From Pogonophryne albipinna (Eukaryota > Chordata > Actinopteri > Perciformes > Artedidraconidae): a stretch of DNA of 64,000 nt. Below are positions 1 to 11,164 of this stretch, piece by piece. The notes below the pieces were generated by a model. It ran no database searches and was not told where the DNA came from. It worked only from the letters and a program-made list of their open reading frames with translations. The translations under genes were made by a program, and so were the position numbers. The stretch spans positions 7,218,451 to 7,282,450 of the forward strand of contig CM053253.1 in assembly GCA_028583405.1 (NCBI GenBank), in the 5' to 3' direction. Each line of letters begins with the position of its first letter. Position 1 is the stretch's first letter.

Positions 1-345
1 ATTAAAAGCAGCGGCAAATAGGTGCGTTTTTAGTCTGGATTTAAAAATAGGAAGTGTTTCGGCGGACGTGCACGATTTGGGCAGTTTGTTCCAAATCGTT
101 GGGGCATAATAACTAAAAGCTGATTTTTCATGTTTAGTGGTTATTCTCGGAACAGAGAGCAGACCCGACCCAGAAGACCTGAGACTCCTGGATGCTTCAT
201 AGTGATGGAGGAGGTCGTCTATATACCTCGGTCCTAAGCCATTTAGTGATTTAAAAACTAGCAATAGTATTTTAAAATCAATTCTTTGGCAGACTGGAAG
301 CCAGTGTAATGATCTCAGAACCGGAGTGATGTGAAGCATCTTAAC
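1..345 (-). mobile_element. LINE ORF2 C-terminal fragment (L2/CR1-like)
   Basis: Read on the minus strand this encodes the tail of a non-LTR retrotransposon polyprotein: a HWLPV block, then SLNGLGPRYIDDLL, then a WNKLP block, then FKSRLKTHLF. The same order of blocks (HWLPV, WNELP, RRLKTHLF) ends the L2-like LINE at 53.2-53.5 kb. The reading frame is open from about 345 down to the window edge, so the element continues to the left. The reverse transcriptase catalytic part is not in the window. It is a decayed insertion, not a host gene. Confidence 0.75.
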
Positions 346-1141
346 TTTTCCTATGGCCATATTTAACCCTACACAAGTAATGAACTAATGTTAAGATAAT
401 GTGATAAAGTAAACGAAAATAATAGAAGGTAAAAACTAAGTATCATTTTTGACGAATCGGTATCCTTTTCCTTGATTTATCATTTGGTTTATAAAGTGTA
501 TCCAAATGATAAATAAATAATAATTTTAGTTATTTTGCAGCAAGAATACCTTAAATTATCTTTAAAATGTGAGGATTTAATGGTATTGTTTGTCATACAT
601 GATAATAAACTTATTTTCTTGGATTTTTTTACTGTTCGTCCAGACATTTGAAGATGGCACTTTAAACTTCAAACATGCATTTTTCCAAAATCGAAAAATA
701 CATTTTGCACATGAATCGCCTATTTACAGCTGTTTGAGTACAGATTACCAGAGACCATAGTGATGTCTTCAAACATCTTTTTTAAACCAAAATGCGAATA
801 TATTAATGGTTCAGACTGTTTTTTGGAAAAACTAGACGTTTGAAGATGTCACTTAAAACATCGATTTTATCAATAAATCAGGAACATACGCTGGATAGTC
901 ATCGCCTATTATTAGTTGCAAAACAATGTCTATAACATATTTCCAAAGGCCCAGGTGATGTCTGCAAATGTCTTGTTTTGCCCAAAATGCTAATATATTT
1001 AGTTTAAAATGGTACAACACAGAGAAAAGCATCAAATCAATACATCTGAGAAGCTGTAGAAGAAGAATATGACTTAACGCAATTAACTGACTGTTAAAAT
1101 GGTTGCCGATTCATTTTCTGACACTCTACTCATCAAATTAA
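346..1141. other. AT-rich intergenic DNA, no gene seen
   Basis: I see no coding exon, RNA gene or clear repeat boundary in this stretch. Open frames here are short and have no recognisable motif. Confidence 0.6.
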
Positions 1142-1149
1142 CCATTTAG

Positions 1150-2292
1150 TAGGGCTGCTCGATTATGGCAAAAATCATAATCTCGATTATTTGGGTCAAT
1201 AATTGATATCACGATTATTAAAAACGATTATCCATTTACTTTGAAAACATCCATTTATTGAAAAAAAAATGTGAACAGTATGTTTTTAACGGTTGATTAC
1301 CCTGAACTTTAAAGGTCCCATGTCATGCTTTTCCGGTTATTACCCGTCCCCTTGTGTGTTATGAAGGTTTTTATGCATGTGAACGGTCTGCAGAGTCACA
1401 ACCCTCAAAGTACACCCTGTAGCGAGTAAAACTCTAACACAGAAAATACCTCCCCAATACGCCTCGTTGGAGATACGTCACTGTCCATTGTTTACTTCCT
1501 GGGTACTGTGACGTAGGAATGGCCAGTAGCCGCTCCCAGAGCTATGACGCGATACGGTCATGCGTTACCCGGAACCAAATGGACCAATCCGTGGAGCCGT
1601 TATGTTACGTCCGCGGAGCCGTTACGTTAAGCCCCTGCCGATTGGTCCAAATTGACCAATCCACGGACTTCCTCACACACTCACTCAGTGCAGGCAGCTC
1701 TGCTGATTTCTCCTCCCTGGCTGCAGGCTGATAACAAACAGTTGGCAAACCCATTCTCACAGCGTTTATCAACCTTTAAACCTTTTTCTTACTCAATATC
1801 AAGCCACACTTATTATTTTTACTCCGGCTGTGACTTTGTGTGTGCTCAGGGTGAGTTTGGCCTTGTTTAGCTGTGTATCGCTAAACAAGGAAACCACACC
1901 TCCACGGAGCTCAGCGCGATTCACAACGTCCCGACCAATCAGAGCACACTGTGCTCACAGGGAGGGTGGGGGCTGGAGCGATTGGAGCTACAACGAGCCG
2001 TTAAAGGCAGAGAGTGAAATTCAGTGAATACACGCAGTTTACAGAGATGCTGTTTGAGAAACCAATGTGAGTTTGGAAAATTGCACAGTATAAATCTATT
2101 CTAGTAGACCTCATCAATGGAATTATGATCAGTGGAAATGGCCATGACATGGGACCTTTAAGTATAATTCAACTGAAAAACCAAACAAAATAATAAAATA
2201 AATCATCGTTTTATTTCGATTATGATGTTTTCATAATCGTTGCAAGCCAAAATCGTAATTGCGATTAAAATACGATTAATTGAGCAGCCCTA
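1150..2292 (+). mobile_element. Non-autonomous hAT element, family X copy 1, with nested insertion
   Basis: Ends are inverted repeats starting TAGGGCTGCTCGATTA and finishing TAATTGAGCAGCCCTA. The element is flanked by an exact 8-bp direct repeat, CCATTTAG (1142-1149 and 2293-2300), the hAT hallmark. Two shorter copies of the same family lie at 10559-10738 and 40743-41048. Most of the length here is a second element (1313-2157) inserted into it. No transposase remains. Confidence 0.9.
1313..2157 (+). mobile_element. TTAA-flanked DNA element, family F1 copy 1
   Basis: Terminal inverted repeats AGGTCCCATGTCATG and CATGACATGGGACCT are bounded by TTAA on both sides (1309-1312, 2158-2161). TTAA duplication is typical of piggyBac and Kolobok elements; which of the two is not decided here. 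The empty target is seen in the sister hAT copy at 40884-40887. The interior has several CCAAT or ATTGG motifs and no long frame. A second copy in opposite orientation is at 20769-21573. Confidence 0.88.
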
Positions 2293-2300
2293 CCATTTAG

Positions 2301-4291
2301 GTTCCAATACAATCCCATAACACTCCTACTTCTGAATGAAGGACGTCTTCATCTGAATAAGAAACCAATACTCAACAATTCTCGTAGTCAAGCAATGCAT
2401 CAAAACATGAATCAAGATCCCAACAAACGGTCTTATCTTACCAAAGTAATGATCTGCTCTTGAGACCCTGCGCGCAGACCCTAACTGCTTCAGACGACTC
2501 ATCCGAATCCACCCACCCTCCAGTGCTAAGTGTTACCCAGCGTGGAGCACCACGTCGCTGGATCTTTGCCCTCCTGCTCGCTGCCTCTCGGCCCTGACAA
2601 ATGTGGTGTGGGCTCTGCCGATTCACATGATGTCAGCAGCTGCTCTGTTGACACCAAGCCCACTTCAAAACACAAGGGAGCTGTATTTCCTCATCGGGGT
2701 TAGCATTGTTGTTCCTCTCTCCGGTCCTCCTCTCATAAATAAATAAAAAGCCCTGTCCATTCAACTCTGGTGTATAGACCTTATTTCCTTCCTATTCTTA
2801 TAGGAAGCTTGTGTGTGACGTCCTTATTTCCCCTGCAGAAGTGAATATTGCAGCTTTTCAGCAAGCTTTCTGTGCTGGGGAACACACACATCTCTCCCAC
2901 AAAACAAAAGCTTACTTTAGAGTTTCAATCTTTTCCTGGGGAACACACACACACATCTCTCCCACAAAACAAAAGCTTACTTTAGAGTTTCAATCTTACT
3001 GTTTAGGTCGCAGCAGAAGTCTCCATCTCCTCTGTCAGACATGCTGAGTCATCACGGATAACGCTGGATGCTCCATGCAATTTTCTATCACCTCCCTGAG
3101 CAGAGTTACGGAGAGTGATCGCTGCCACTCTCGCATAATTGGCAACCTAAATGAGTGCACTGAGCTCCTGCGCCTGAAGGCATTATGAATCAGTCGACGA
3201 ACAGGAGATAAGAAGCCTGACCGAGGCTATTAGCATCAGCCGCCGCGTGGAAAAGTCTTTAGTGAATTGATGAATAAAACAAAAAGGCCCGGGTGAAGGC
3301 TGCTTCTTCAGAAAAAGCTACAGACAAATCAAAAATCAATCTATCCGGGACAGATGATCTGTGCGGGCGTCGGAGCCCTCTGGAGATCAATTCCCTGCAT
3401 TGCTTGGGAGATCAGTGAGGCAGAAAGAAATGCATATGAATGGCTTCCACCATTTCATAAACAACACACACTCTCTGATGTTAATCATAGATTATTTTGT
3501 TTATTCTCCGTTATTCAATTTGTTTTTTAGTTTGTAAAATGTCAGAGAGGAATGATTTTCCCTAAGCCCACGGTGGAGTCAAATTAAATTACCAACATAT
3601 CAAACCACAGTTTTTGCATGAAAAAAGGTTGAAACTGTTTCTCCTGATAAGTTGCATTGCATATTCTCTGTTGATGATCGCCTAATTGTTTTATAAAGTT
3701 ATACAATTGGTAAAAAAATATGTAATTTATGAAGACCGTAAATGTAATATATTGAACAATTTAACAAAGTATTTTCAAATATATGATGAAGGACAAACCA
3801 TTTTTTTTGTAAATGAATGTCTACTGCCTTCTACAGTACTTCTTATATTACTACACTTTACAAAAGCAGTATGAAGGACGAAATATAATATCAGAACAAT
3901 TGATCATGAAGATAACGGATGCAACTACCAATTGCCTACAAATTATTTTCTCAATTAGTCGATTTATTCACAGAATATCTGCAGAAATATCCCATTACAA
4001 CTTCCCAGAGGGACATCTCAAATGTCTTGTTTTTCCTTTACGTCCATAACCCCACAGATATTCAGCTAACTGTCATAGAATACATTAAATCAGAAAATAT
4101 TCTCATATGAGAAGCAGAAAGGGGTAATTTTTCTGAAAGGGTTGCTTAAACAATTACAACTGAAATGGTCGTATCATTTTCTCTCAATCCGCTACTAATT
4201 GTTGCTATAATGTGCAGCATGCAGATGGAAATCAATCTAGCACAAAGCTGTTTTATGAAAATGAAAGACCCACAGTGTTAATGGCTTTAGA
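2301..4291. other. Intergenic DNA, no gene seen
   Basis: Apart from the short tandem duplication at 2875-2998 I see no exon or element boundary here. Open frames are short and motif-free. Confidence 0.55.
2875..2998. repeat. Tandem duplication of about 62 bp
   Basis: Two adjacent copies (2875-2935 and 2936-2998) begin CTGGGGAACACACACA and continue through AAAACAAAAGCTTACTTTAG. They differ mainly by two extra AC units in the second copy, so the duplication is recent. Confidence 0.85.
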
Positions 4292-4455
4292 TATCCGCTT
4301 TGTTCAAGCTTTCACTACGCGTGTGGATCGACTATCCGCTTTGTTCAAGCTTTCACTACGCGTGTGGATCGACTATCCGCTTTGTTCAAGCTTTCACTAC
4401 GCGTGTGGATCGACTATCCGCTTTGTTCAAGCTTTCACTACGCGTGTGGATCGAC
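4292..4455. repeat. Four identical 41-bp tandem repeats
   Basis: The unit begins TATCCGCTTTGTTCAAGC and ends GTGTGGATCGAC. Copies start at 4292, 4333, 4374 and 4415 with no difference between them. A 41-bp period is not a multiple of three, so the open frame read across it is a repeat artefact, not a gene. Each unit carries an AAGCTT and an ACGCGT site. Perfect identity points to recent expansion or homogenisation, or to assembly duplication. Confidence 0.92.
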
Positions 4456-4777
4456 TCTCTGCTCCCTGCCTGACAAACTTCAGGCTAATATTTGCTCGCT
4501 GTGGATTAGAAGGTGAGAGATGCAACGAGGTACTAAAGCAACATGAGCCTCTGGGTCAGAAAAATCTATTCAAACTGTGAAGGCAACCTGTGAGGTTAAG
4601 CGTGCCGGTACAAAAGGTCTGATGACTTTTCACCAGGTTAATGGTTCAGCAGGATCAATGTAGCAGGTGAGGTTAAACACTAACTCACCAGTAAGAGGGC
4701 TGATTTAATAGTGTTACAAACCCTTAACGTTATAGTGGAATCAAGCTAAAACAATGCTACACTATCACACCCTTTAA

Positions 4778-5110
4778 TGCTCATGTTCAGGTTCATATCA
4801 GTATGTAGTGTCTCTACTGGGACATGTCTCCATGCTTTAATGTTCCAAAAGCTCTTTATTGTCTCATACTGCCTGTGCTGCAGCACCTCTTTTCACCCTC
4901 TGTCTGAAACCAGAGCCCAGTCTGCTCTGATTGGTTAGCTGGCCGGCTCTGTTGTGATTGGTTAACCGCATAGAGATGTCCCGCCTCTAAGCCTATAACA
5001 TGAATGTGTTGGAGCGCTAGCCAATAGAAGCCGAGTGTTATAGTGCTCGTCCTAAACAGCACACTACTGGGGGGGGGGGGGAAACCCCAAAAAAGCATAA
5101 TAGAGACCCT
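4778..5110 (-). mobile_element. TTAA-flanked element, family F4 copy a
   Basis: Bounded by TTAA at 4774-4777 and 5111-5114. The core is the block shared by all F4 copies: CTCTGATTGGTTAGCTGGCC, TGTGATTGGTTAA, and GGAGCGCTAGCCAATAGAAG, with three CCAAT boxes. A run of 14 G residues lies near 5068. No coding capacity. This copy has no internal insertion. Confidence 0.8.
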
Positions 5111-5564
5111 TTAACAGCTGTTCTGTTAATTTTGCACTTACTGCAGATATCGAGATATCGGATTGGATTGTCTTCTGCCTTTAAAGTTGAAGAACATAGT
5201 ATTGTTTTAAAAAAAAGGCACAAATAATAGAAGTTTCCCTTTAAAAATAAAAAACATGTATTCACTCACAAATATCCTCCCTCTGAATCATCACTTATGA
5301 CACACCACCATTGATGGGGAGATCCTGCAGCCCTCTGCCTGGATGTTCTCTATTATTTGTATTATGCTGTGTTCGGGGTGTTTCTCTGCAGCTCCTCTGC
5401 AGCGAGGTGTCACTCCTCTGCCTCTTCAAAAGGAATCATTGATAATATGTCAGAACAATCAGACATAAGTGGATGTGTGTGAGTAACAGGAACAGACAGG
5501 AGCAGCTACAGTGTATATCATAGTACATGTAGAAGCTCGCTAACATCCCTTAGTTACTCTAGCA
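5111..5564. other. Intergenic DNA, no gene seen
   Basis: Unremarkable spacer between an F4 copy and a hAT element. I see no exon. Confidence 0.5.
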
Positions 5565-5942
5565 CAGGGGTGCCCACACTTTTTCAGCTCGGGAGATACT
5601 TTTAAGATGACCAAGCCCAAATGATCTACCTATAGGGCCGCCCCTGCCCAATCTGTGTCGCGAGCGGGGGGGGGGGGGGGGCAGTGGACTAAATGGCGCG
5701 TAAACTGTGGTGCGCTTACACTAATTTCACCGCATAAGCGCATAATAGTGCGCCGCATTTGCACTTCAGATGAGGAGGTGAGGCCCCCTCATAACTGCAT
5801 GAACCCGTCTGGCACAATACAACTCAGACTGGCTTACCTGTACGTCAATCAAGTGGCAAATGCCGAATGCAAATAACTTTTTTTTTCAATGCGATGCGAT
5901 CTACCCACACTACCTTTGCGATCGACGTATTGGGCACCCCTG
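5565..5942 (+). mobile_element. Short non-autonomous hAT element
   Basis: Ends CAGGGGTGCCCACACTTTTT and, at the other side, ATTGGGCACCCCTG form inverted repeats. Flanks CTCTAGCA (5557-5564) and TTCTAGCA (5943-5950) match at 7 of 8 bases, an 8-bp target duplication. It holds a long G run near 5665. Length 378 bp, no transposase. Confidence 0.88.
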
Positions 5943-6309
5943 TTCTAGCATGTAAACAAACATAATTTGGTTGAAAAAACATGTTACATTCGAGTAGTTT
6001 TTTCAGGTTTATAATTTTGTTTAGGTTTATTGGGACTGTCAGTGGATAAATGCTGCTGGGAAATGAGGCTGATATGGCAGAGGTAGGTTGTTTAGTTCAG
6101 CACTCTGCAGAGAATAATAAATGCATTTGTTAATATGTTCTCCATATGAACATGCACTAAGAAGGCGTGGATGTAATGCATTTGCAGTGTTACATTAGTA
6201 ATATAATGTGTAGCACTTAGCAGAGGAGCAAGATTACTGAACAAGCCCACCAGGTGAAGGGAGCCTTTTGTGCGAAGCAGCTGTCCACAATCTGTTGCTG
6301 GAAAGTCGA

Positions 6310-6515
6310 TCAAATGACCACAAAGTGATGCAAAATGACCACAAAAGACAACAACAAAGAGATGCTCAATAGACACAAAAGCGCAAATTGTACACAAAGA
6401 CACAAAGCAGCCAGAGGCGCAGGACACAAACAGGACACGGAGAGATGCAAAATAAACACAAAAACAGGCAAAACAGCCATGAAGAGATGCAAGAAAGCAA
6501 ATAGCAGATCTCCAG
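6310..6515 (+). repeat. Degenerate short tandem repeat (ACCACAAA / GAGATGCAAA type)
   Basis: Recurring blocks such as GACCACAAA, GAGATGCAA and GACACAAA are spaced about 10-20 bp apart across 200 bp. The degenerate repeat keeps frames open on both strands, giving several overlapping ORFs of 60-110 codons. These are lysine/asparagine-rich on one strand and cysteine/leucine-rich on the other, with no domain. I read it as a decayed minisatellite. Confidence 0.65.
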
Positions 6516-7521
6516 ATACTTCAAACTATTGCTTTGAGAAAATCTCAAATGACTAAGTGTTTCCACCCAGATGACCACATCACATTAATGACCTGCCTCT
6601 GCACAGGAAGTCGGTCATGACTTTCAGTTAACACACATCACACTGATCACTGAACCAGAAAAGTAAAGCTAACAAACAAACACTTATGTAACATGTTTTC
6701 CTTTTCTAAATATGTTTTCATTAAAGCAGTGACTTCCTTCTCTGACCGAGCACAAACTAGTAAACCAAAATGTCCTCTCATTTTTTAAACAGATGGCAGG
6801 AGAGCGAGCGTAGAAAGCCCTAAAGAGACGGACTTGATGTTCCCTTTTGTTAGCACAGCTCACTTAGCAACAGCTGGGTCAATCAATATCAGTCCTTAAG
6901 CATCATAATATCGCTTCACACACACCACAGCAAGAGTAACAAGGTCACACATACGAGGATTCCATATCCATGTTTGGAGTTAAGTGACGGTTACATTACC
7001 AACACTGTGTCCCCCGAGGCCCCGAAAACTGCAAATAAACCGTGATCGATGAAGGCTTTTACAGGCGAGAGGACGGACACACAAGACTGTGAACAGAGTG
7101 TAGACACATGAGGCGAGAGGGAATCCCTGCCTGGTGTGACTGAGTCTCATCAACCAGCCATGACTCACAGCTGAGTCAGGAGCAGGTGCTGCGACTGGGC
7201 GCTGAAATAGGACCGAGATAACAACACCCTCCAACCACACCTTAAAAAGAAATCGCACATCTCTATCTCATCTAAATGTTGACGCAACTGCTCGTTTAGA
7301 CCCAACATCCTCGAGACTCTTCACAAGGAAAACAGAAATGTGTCGGGAGAAACTGATTTCAAGACCGATTATAAAAACTATAGGAAGCAAATACTGTAGA
7401 GTACTGTAAGACAATAGTTTGAGTTGATCTATTTTTAGCTTTTACTTATTTTATTACCTAATAACTTAAGTTACTTAGCATTTTTAGTTTAAAATACAAA
7501 ACATAAACTTTCTTAACATAG
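6516..7521. other. Intergenic DNA, no gene seen
   Basis: No exon, RNA gene or element end recognised. Confidence 0.5.
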
Positions 7522-8545
7522 TGACATCAATATGTAACACTTGCTCTTCTATTGGCTAGCGCTCCAACACATTGTACGTGATAGGTTAAGGGGCGGGACA
7601 TCTCTTATGGCGCATTTCCACTGCAGAGCCTCACACGGCTTAGTACAGTATAGTTAGGCCTTGGTAGGCCAGGCTCACTTTATGCTGCGTTTCCATTAGT
7701 TTAGGAACTGGTGTAGTAACTATAGTAACGCAGTGTAGGCAGAGCCGTGACGTCATCTTCAATGTGAAACACAAAACCAACATCAGCTGTTAGCATTCAG
7801 AGCTCACAGCTCCTCATATCTGTTCAGAAACTAGACAAAAGTTAAACAAGTACAAACCACAGACTGTCTGTGTCATGGAGAATACAGTCGCTGGTTTATT
7901 TATGTCTGTAGGCCGTTGTTGTGAGTGTGGACGGTCGGAGCATATACAACGTTAGCTTAGCCAAGCTCCATTTAGAAAACACGCATTTTAAAAAGGGTTT
8001 TTCGCCTGCCGTCTGTCTGCAGACTTGTCAAAGCATTAATTCATGGTTTTTACTAACCGGTATCAGTATGTTGTTACTTCGGCATCATTTTGAAACGTGT
8101 ATTACAATTAAATCACGGTAAAATATATTCATTTTGTTGTAGTTGCCAGCGATTCTCTCACTAGTTTAGCATACTCAGCCCGGTTGTTGGCCTGTAAAGA
8201 ACCTCGATTTTGGAGAGCCAGAAAACTGTTAAAAAGTACCCGCTAGCCGGAACTACGCCAAGTGGAAACGCAACCAAAAATGGGCCGGGCACGGCACGTT
8301 TAAACCGCAATCCGCGCTGTGGTGGAAATGCGCCATAAGTGGTTGACCAATCACAACAGAGCCGGCCAGCTAACCAATCAGAGCAGACTGGGCTCTGGTT
8401 TCAGACAGAGGGTGAAAAGAGGTGCTGCAGCACAGGCAGTATGAGGAAAATAAAGAGCTTTTTGAACACTAAAGCATGGAGACATGTCAGAGTAGAGACA
8501 CTAGATACAAATATGAAACCTGAACATTAGCATAATAGGGCCCCT
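7522..8545 (+). mobile_element. TTAA element, family F4 copy b, split by an insertion
   Basis: The F4 core is recognisable on both sides of an inserted element: GGCTAGCGCTCCAACACATT on the left, AACAGAGCCGGCCAGCTAAC on the right. The right end GCATAATAGGGCCCCT is followed by TTAA (8546-8549). The left end seems truncated near 7522. The insertion occupies 7608-8335. Confidence 0.82.
7608..8335 (+). mobile_element. TA-flanked DNA element nested in F4 copy b
   Basis: Inverted ends TGGCGCATTTCCAC and GTGGAAATGCGCCA are flanked by TA (7606-7607, 8336-8337). Joining the flanks gives CTTAAGTGG, close to the uninterrupted sequence at the same point of F4 copy f (near 58204). A 2-bp TA duplication suggests Tc1/mariner-type transposition. 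There is no long coding frame. Confidence 0.82.
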
Positions 8546-9444
8546 TTAAAATAGCAGTATATAAAGTCATTAAGATGAGCTTTTTACCCAAAGCTGTTTA
8601 TACATTAATGCATAAAAAAAAACAAGAATGTAATATACATTTTTCTAAAATTGCCCATTTGACATAAGCAATTATTTTACTTTTTGTACGGTTGACTTGG
8701 ATGCTTATACTCGATTTGAATGCAGTGTTTTTAATTGGGATACAATATTTCTATACTTTAGTTTTTCTACTTTTAAGTAAGTAGAAGATCCGAGTACTTC
8801 TGAGTAAAAGTGATTCATGCCTCTTGAGAAAAACATCTCTGAAAAGTTATTATCTTGTTTACTTTTCCAGCCACATTCATTTATGTCTGTGTAAGCTCCA
8901 GGCTCTCCGGGACATTATCAGTATGTGGACATAACTCTGTGAAAGGTGCTGCGTCCAAGTGGAAAATATTTAGATGTGGGTGCTCTGCTGAGTGTCTGGA
9001 AAAGTACAGAGAGCTAAAAAAAAACATCTCACTTTTCAGACATGGTACTCTGAAAGTCTGTTCTTGTCTTGTTATTCCTTTTAGTTTACTTTAAAATGTC
9101 ACAAGTTTGACACAGTGCATTAAACATTTTAATGAGCGGACAATTTTGATAACAAATTGCTTTAGTTTGATTTGCTTCACACACAAAATGGTGTTGGGCT
9201 TTGGTCTGTTAGTAGTATTATATTATTTGGTGCTCTAGGAAACTATGACGCGTATGTCTTTCTAGAAAACAAATCTGTAGATTAATCAAAAATGAAAATA
9301 ACTGTTAGTTGAAGCTGTTTGTATGAAATCAATTTTCAATGTCGCTTTGAATTACAATGATATAAGATAAAGAAAACCAGTAAATATTTGAGGCATTTGC
9401 GATTGATTTAAACAACCATAAATGTATATCAGCAACATTACAAT
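8546..9444. other. Intergenic DNA, no gene seen
   Basis: No exon or element end recognised. AT-rich. Confidence 0.5.
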
Positions 9445-10241
9445 TAGAGATGTCCCGATCCGATCACGTGATCGGGGCCGATCACGTGATTTTCAAAAGA
9501 TCGGGAGAAAAAAAATCGGGGATCGGGATTTAAAAAAATAAATAAAATTAATATATATTTTTTTATTTATTTAATGTTACAAAACAAAAATGACCATGTT
9601 CACGTCTTAAAGTCATCCTGAGGCCTTAGTTTTGGTTTGAAATGACACAACATCATGTATGTGTTGCTTCTTTTGGGCTTGTTTTCAGACCTGGTTGCTT
9701 AGTTCTCTCAAAGCTGGCAACAGAGTGGGCGCGCAGTGTCTAGCAGTAAGCTAACGAGAGGCTACGTTCAGCTGGTGACTCGGGACTCGGGACAGAGAAA
9801 ATGTCAGGAGTTTGGAAGTATTATAAAATTGAAAGCGAAGGCAGTGTAACAGCCAGATGCAATGTTTGCAAGGCGGAGGTTCCGCGTGGTGGAAAGAACA
9901 GAGCTACGTTCAACACGACCAATCTAATACGCCACCTGAGAAACAAACACCAACAACAACAGGACGAGTACACAGCGGCCACACGGCACTGAAACAACCG
10001 ACACTTTCAGAGACTTTTAAAAGGAAAGAGAAACTGCCCCAGAACAGTGAAAAGGCCAAACAAATAACAGCCAAGATAGCTGAACTCATCGCGTTGGATG
10101 ACCAGCCGTTATCTGTTACCTTTTTTTTCTCTTAATGCATTGCATAAAGATCGGATCGGGAAAAATCGGTATCGGCAGATTGTCAAAATCAAATGATCGG
10201 AATCGGATCGGGAGCAAAAAAATGTGATCGGGACATCCCTA
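9445..10241 (+). mobile_element. hAT element keeping only a BED-finger coding piece
   Basis: Ends TAGAGATGTCCCGATC and GATCGGGACATCCCTA are inverted repeats. Flanks are an exact 8-bp duplication ATTACAAT (9437-9444, 10242-10249). The interior encodes the N-terminus of a ZBED/hAT transposase. The catalytic RNase-H-like domain and the C-terminal dimerisation domain are missing, so this is an internally deleted copy that could only move with a transposase supplied from elsewhere. Confidence 0.92.
9801..10135 (+). pseudogene. hAT transposase N-terminus (BED zinc finger), frameshifted
   Basis: The frame from 9801 starts MSGVWKYYKIESEG and shows a BED-type finger: C-x2-C (CNVC), then the NTTNLIRHLRNKH block with the paired histidines. 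It stops at 9992. The continuation (QPTLSETFKRKEKLP, then AKIAELIALDDQPLSV), typical of hAT transposases just after the finger, is in another frame up to about 10110, so a frameshift separates them. Nothing downstream resembles the catalytic domain. The DNA-binding finger itself looks intact. It is a transposon relic, not a host ZBED gene. Confidence 0.85.
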
Positions 10242-10558
10242 ATTACAATAGTTGCTGATATACCTAAAGTCATTTGCATAAATCCAAAACTACATCCAGA
10301 TTATTTGATCAACACAAAAATGCTCTTAAAATGCAGATGTTCTAGTTTTCTGTTTTAGATCATTATAATTATTTGGTCAAAAGATAATTGACAGATTTAT
10401 CAGCAATCAAAGTAATGTGAGTGCGGGTGCAGGACCTAATAAAAGTGTTTGATCATTTAAAAATGACTTTATTGGGGTGTAACTAGTAAGATCCTTTTCA
10501 TTATTTGTCTAGAATTGTCAATAAAATGTTAAACAATCACAATTCCCTAACACCCACG

Positions 10559-10738
10559 TAGGGCTGCTCGATTATGGCAAAAATCATAATCTCGATTATT
10601 TGGGTCAATAATTGAAATCAAGATTATTAAAAACGATTATCCATTTACTTTAAAAATATATTCGATTATGTTGTTTTCATAATCGTTGCAAGCCAAAATC
10701 GTAATTGCGATTAAAATATGACTAATTGAGCAGCCCTA
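10559..10738 (+). mobile_element. hAT family X copy 2 (short)
   Basis: Same ends as the 1150-2292 element (TAGGGCTGCTCGATTATGG ... TTGAGCAGCCCTA), only 180 bp. Flanks CACCCACG and CACCAATG match at 6 of 8 bases, an aged 8-bp duplication. It has a deletion relative to the 306-bp copy at 40743 and no F1 insertion. Confidence 0.85.
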
Positions 10739-11117
10739 CACCAATGGTAACGTCTTGCTTGACCAACAGCACATTTTGGGCATTTTTGCTAAAACAATCA
10801 GAAAAGTTAATTCCAGGTTCATTTTCTTTAATTCAACCTAACATGAATAGAATGATTGTATTAGATTCAATTACAAGCCGTCCCTCAAGTCCCATCAGTC
10901 CTCAGGTGTCTCTTTGTCTCCGCATCGAGCAGCTGCTGAGCCTCACTGCTGTGGAGGTCGGTGATTTTCCTCCCACTGTCTATTCTATTTATTCTAATTC
11001 TATAGCGAGGTTGCCAGGTTCTATTTCTGTGCACACATTTAACAACATGAGACTTCAGCAGGAAGCAGGTGGTTTGTTTGCCTGTGTTATTTATGCCCTG
11101 TCTTTTCCCAGGCCCAG

Positions 11118-11164
<47 letters not shown>

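Noticed and set aside
4292..4455. CRISPR-like array
   Set aside because: Units are contiguous 41-bp tandem copies with no spacers, in a eukaryotic genome.
6092..6578. Overlapping frames of 60-111 codons on both strands
   Set aside because: Kept open by a degenerate short tandem repeat. No motif.
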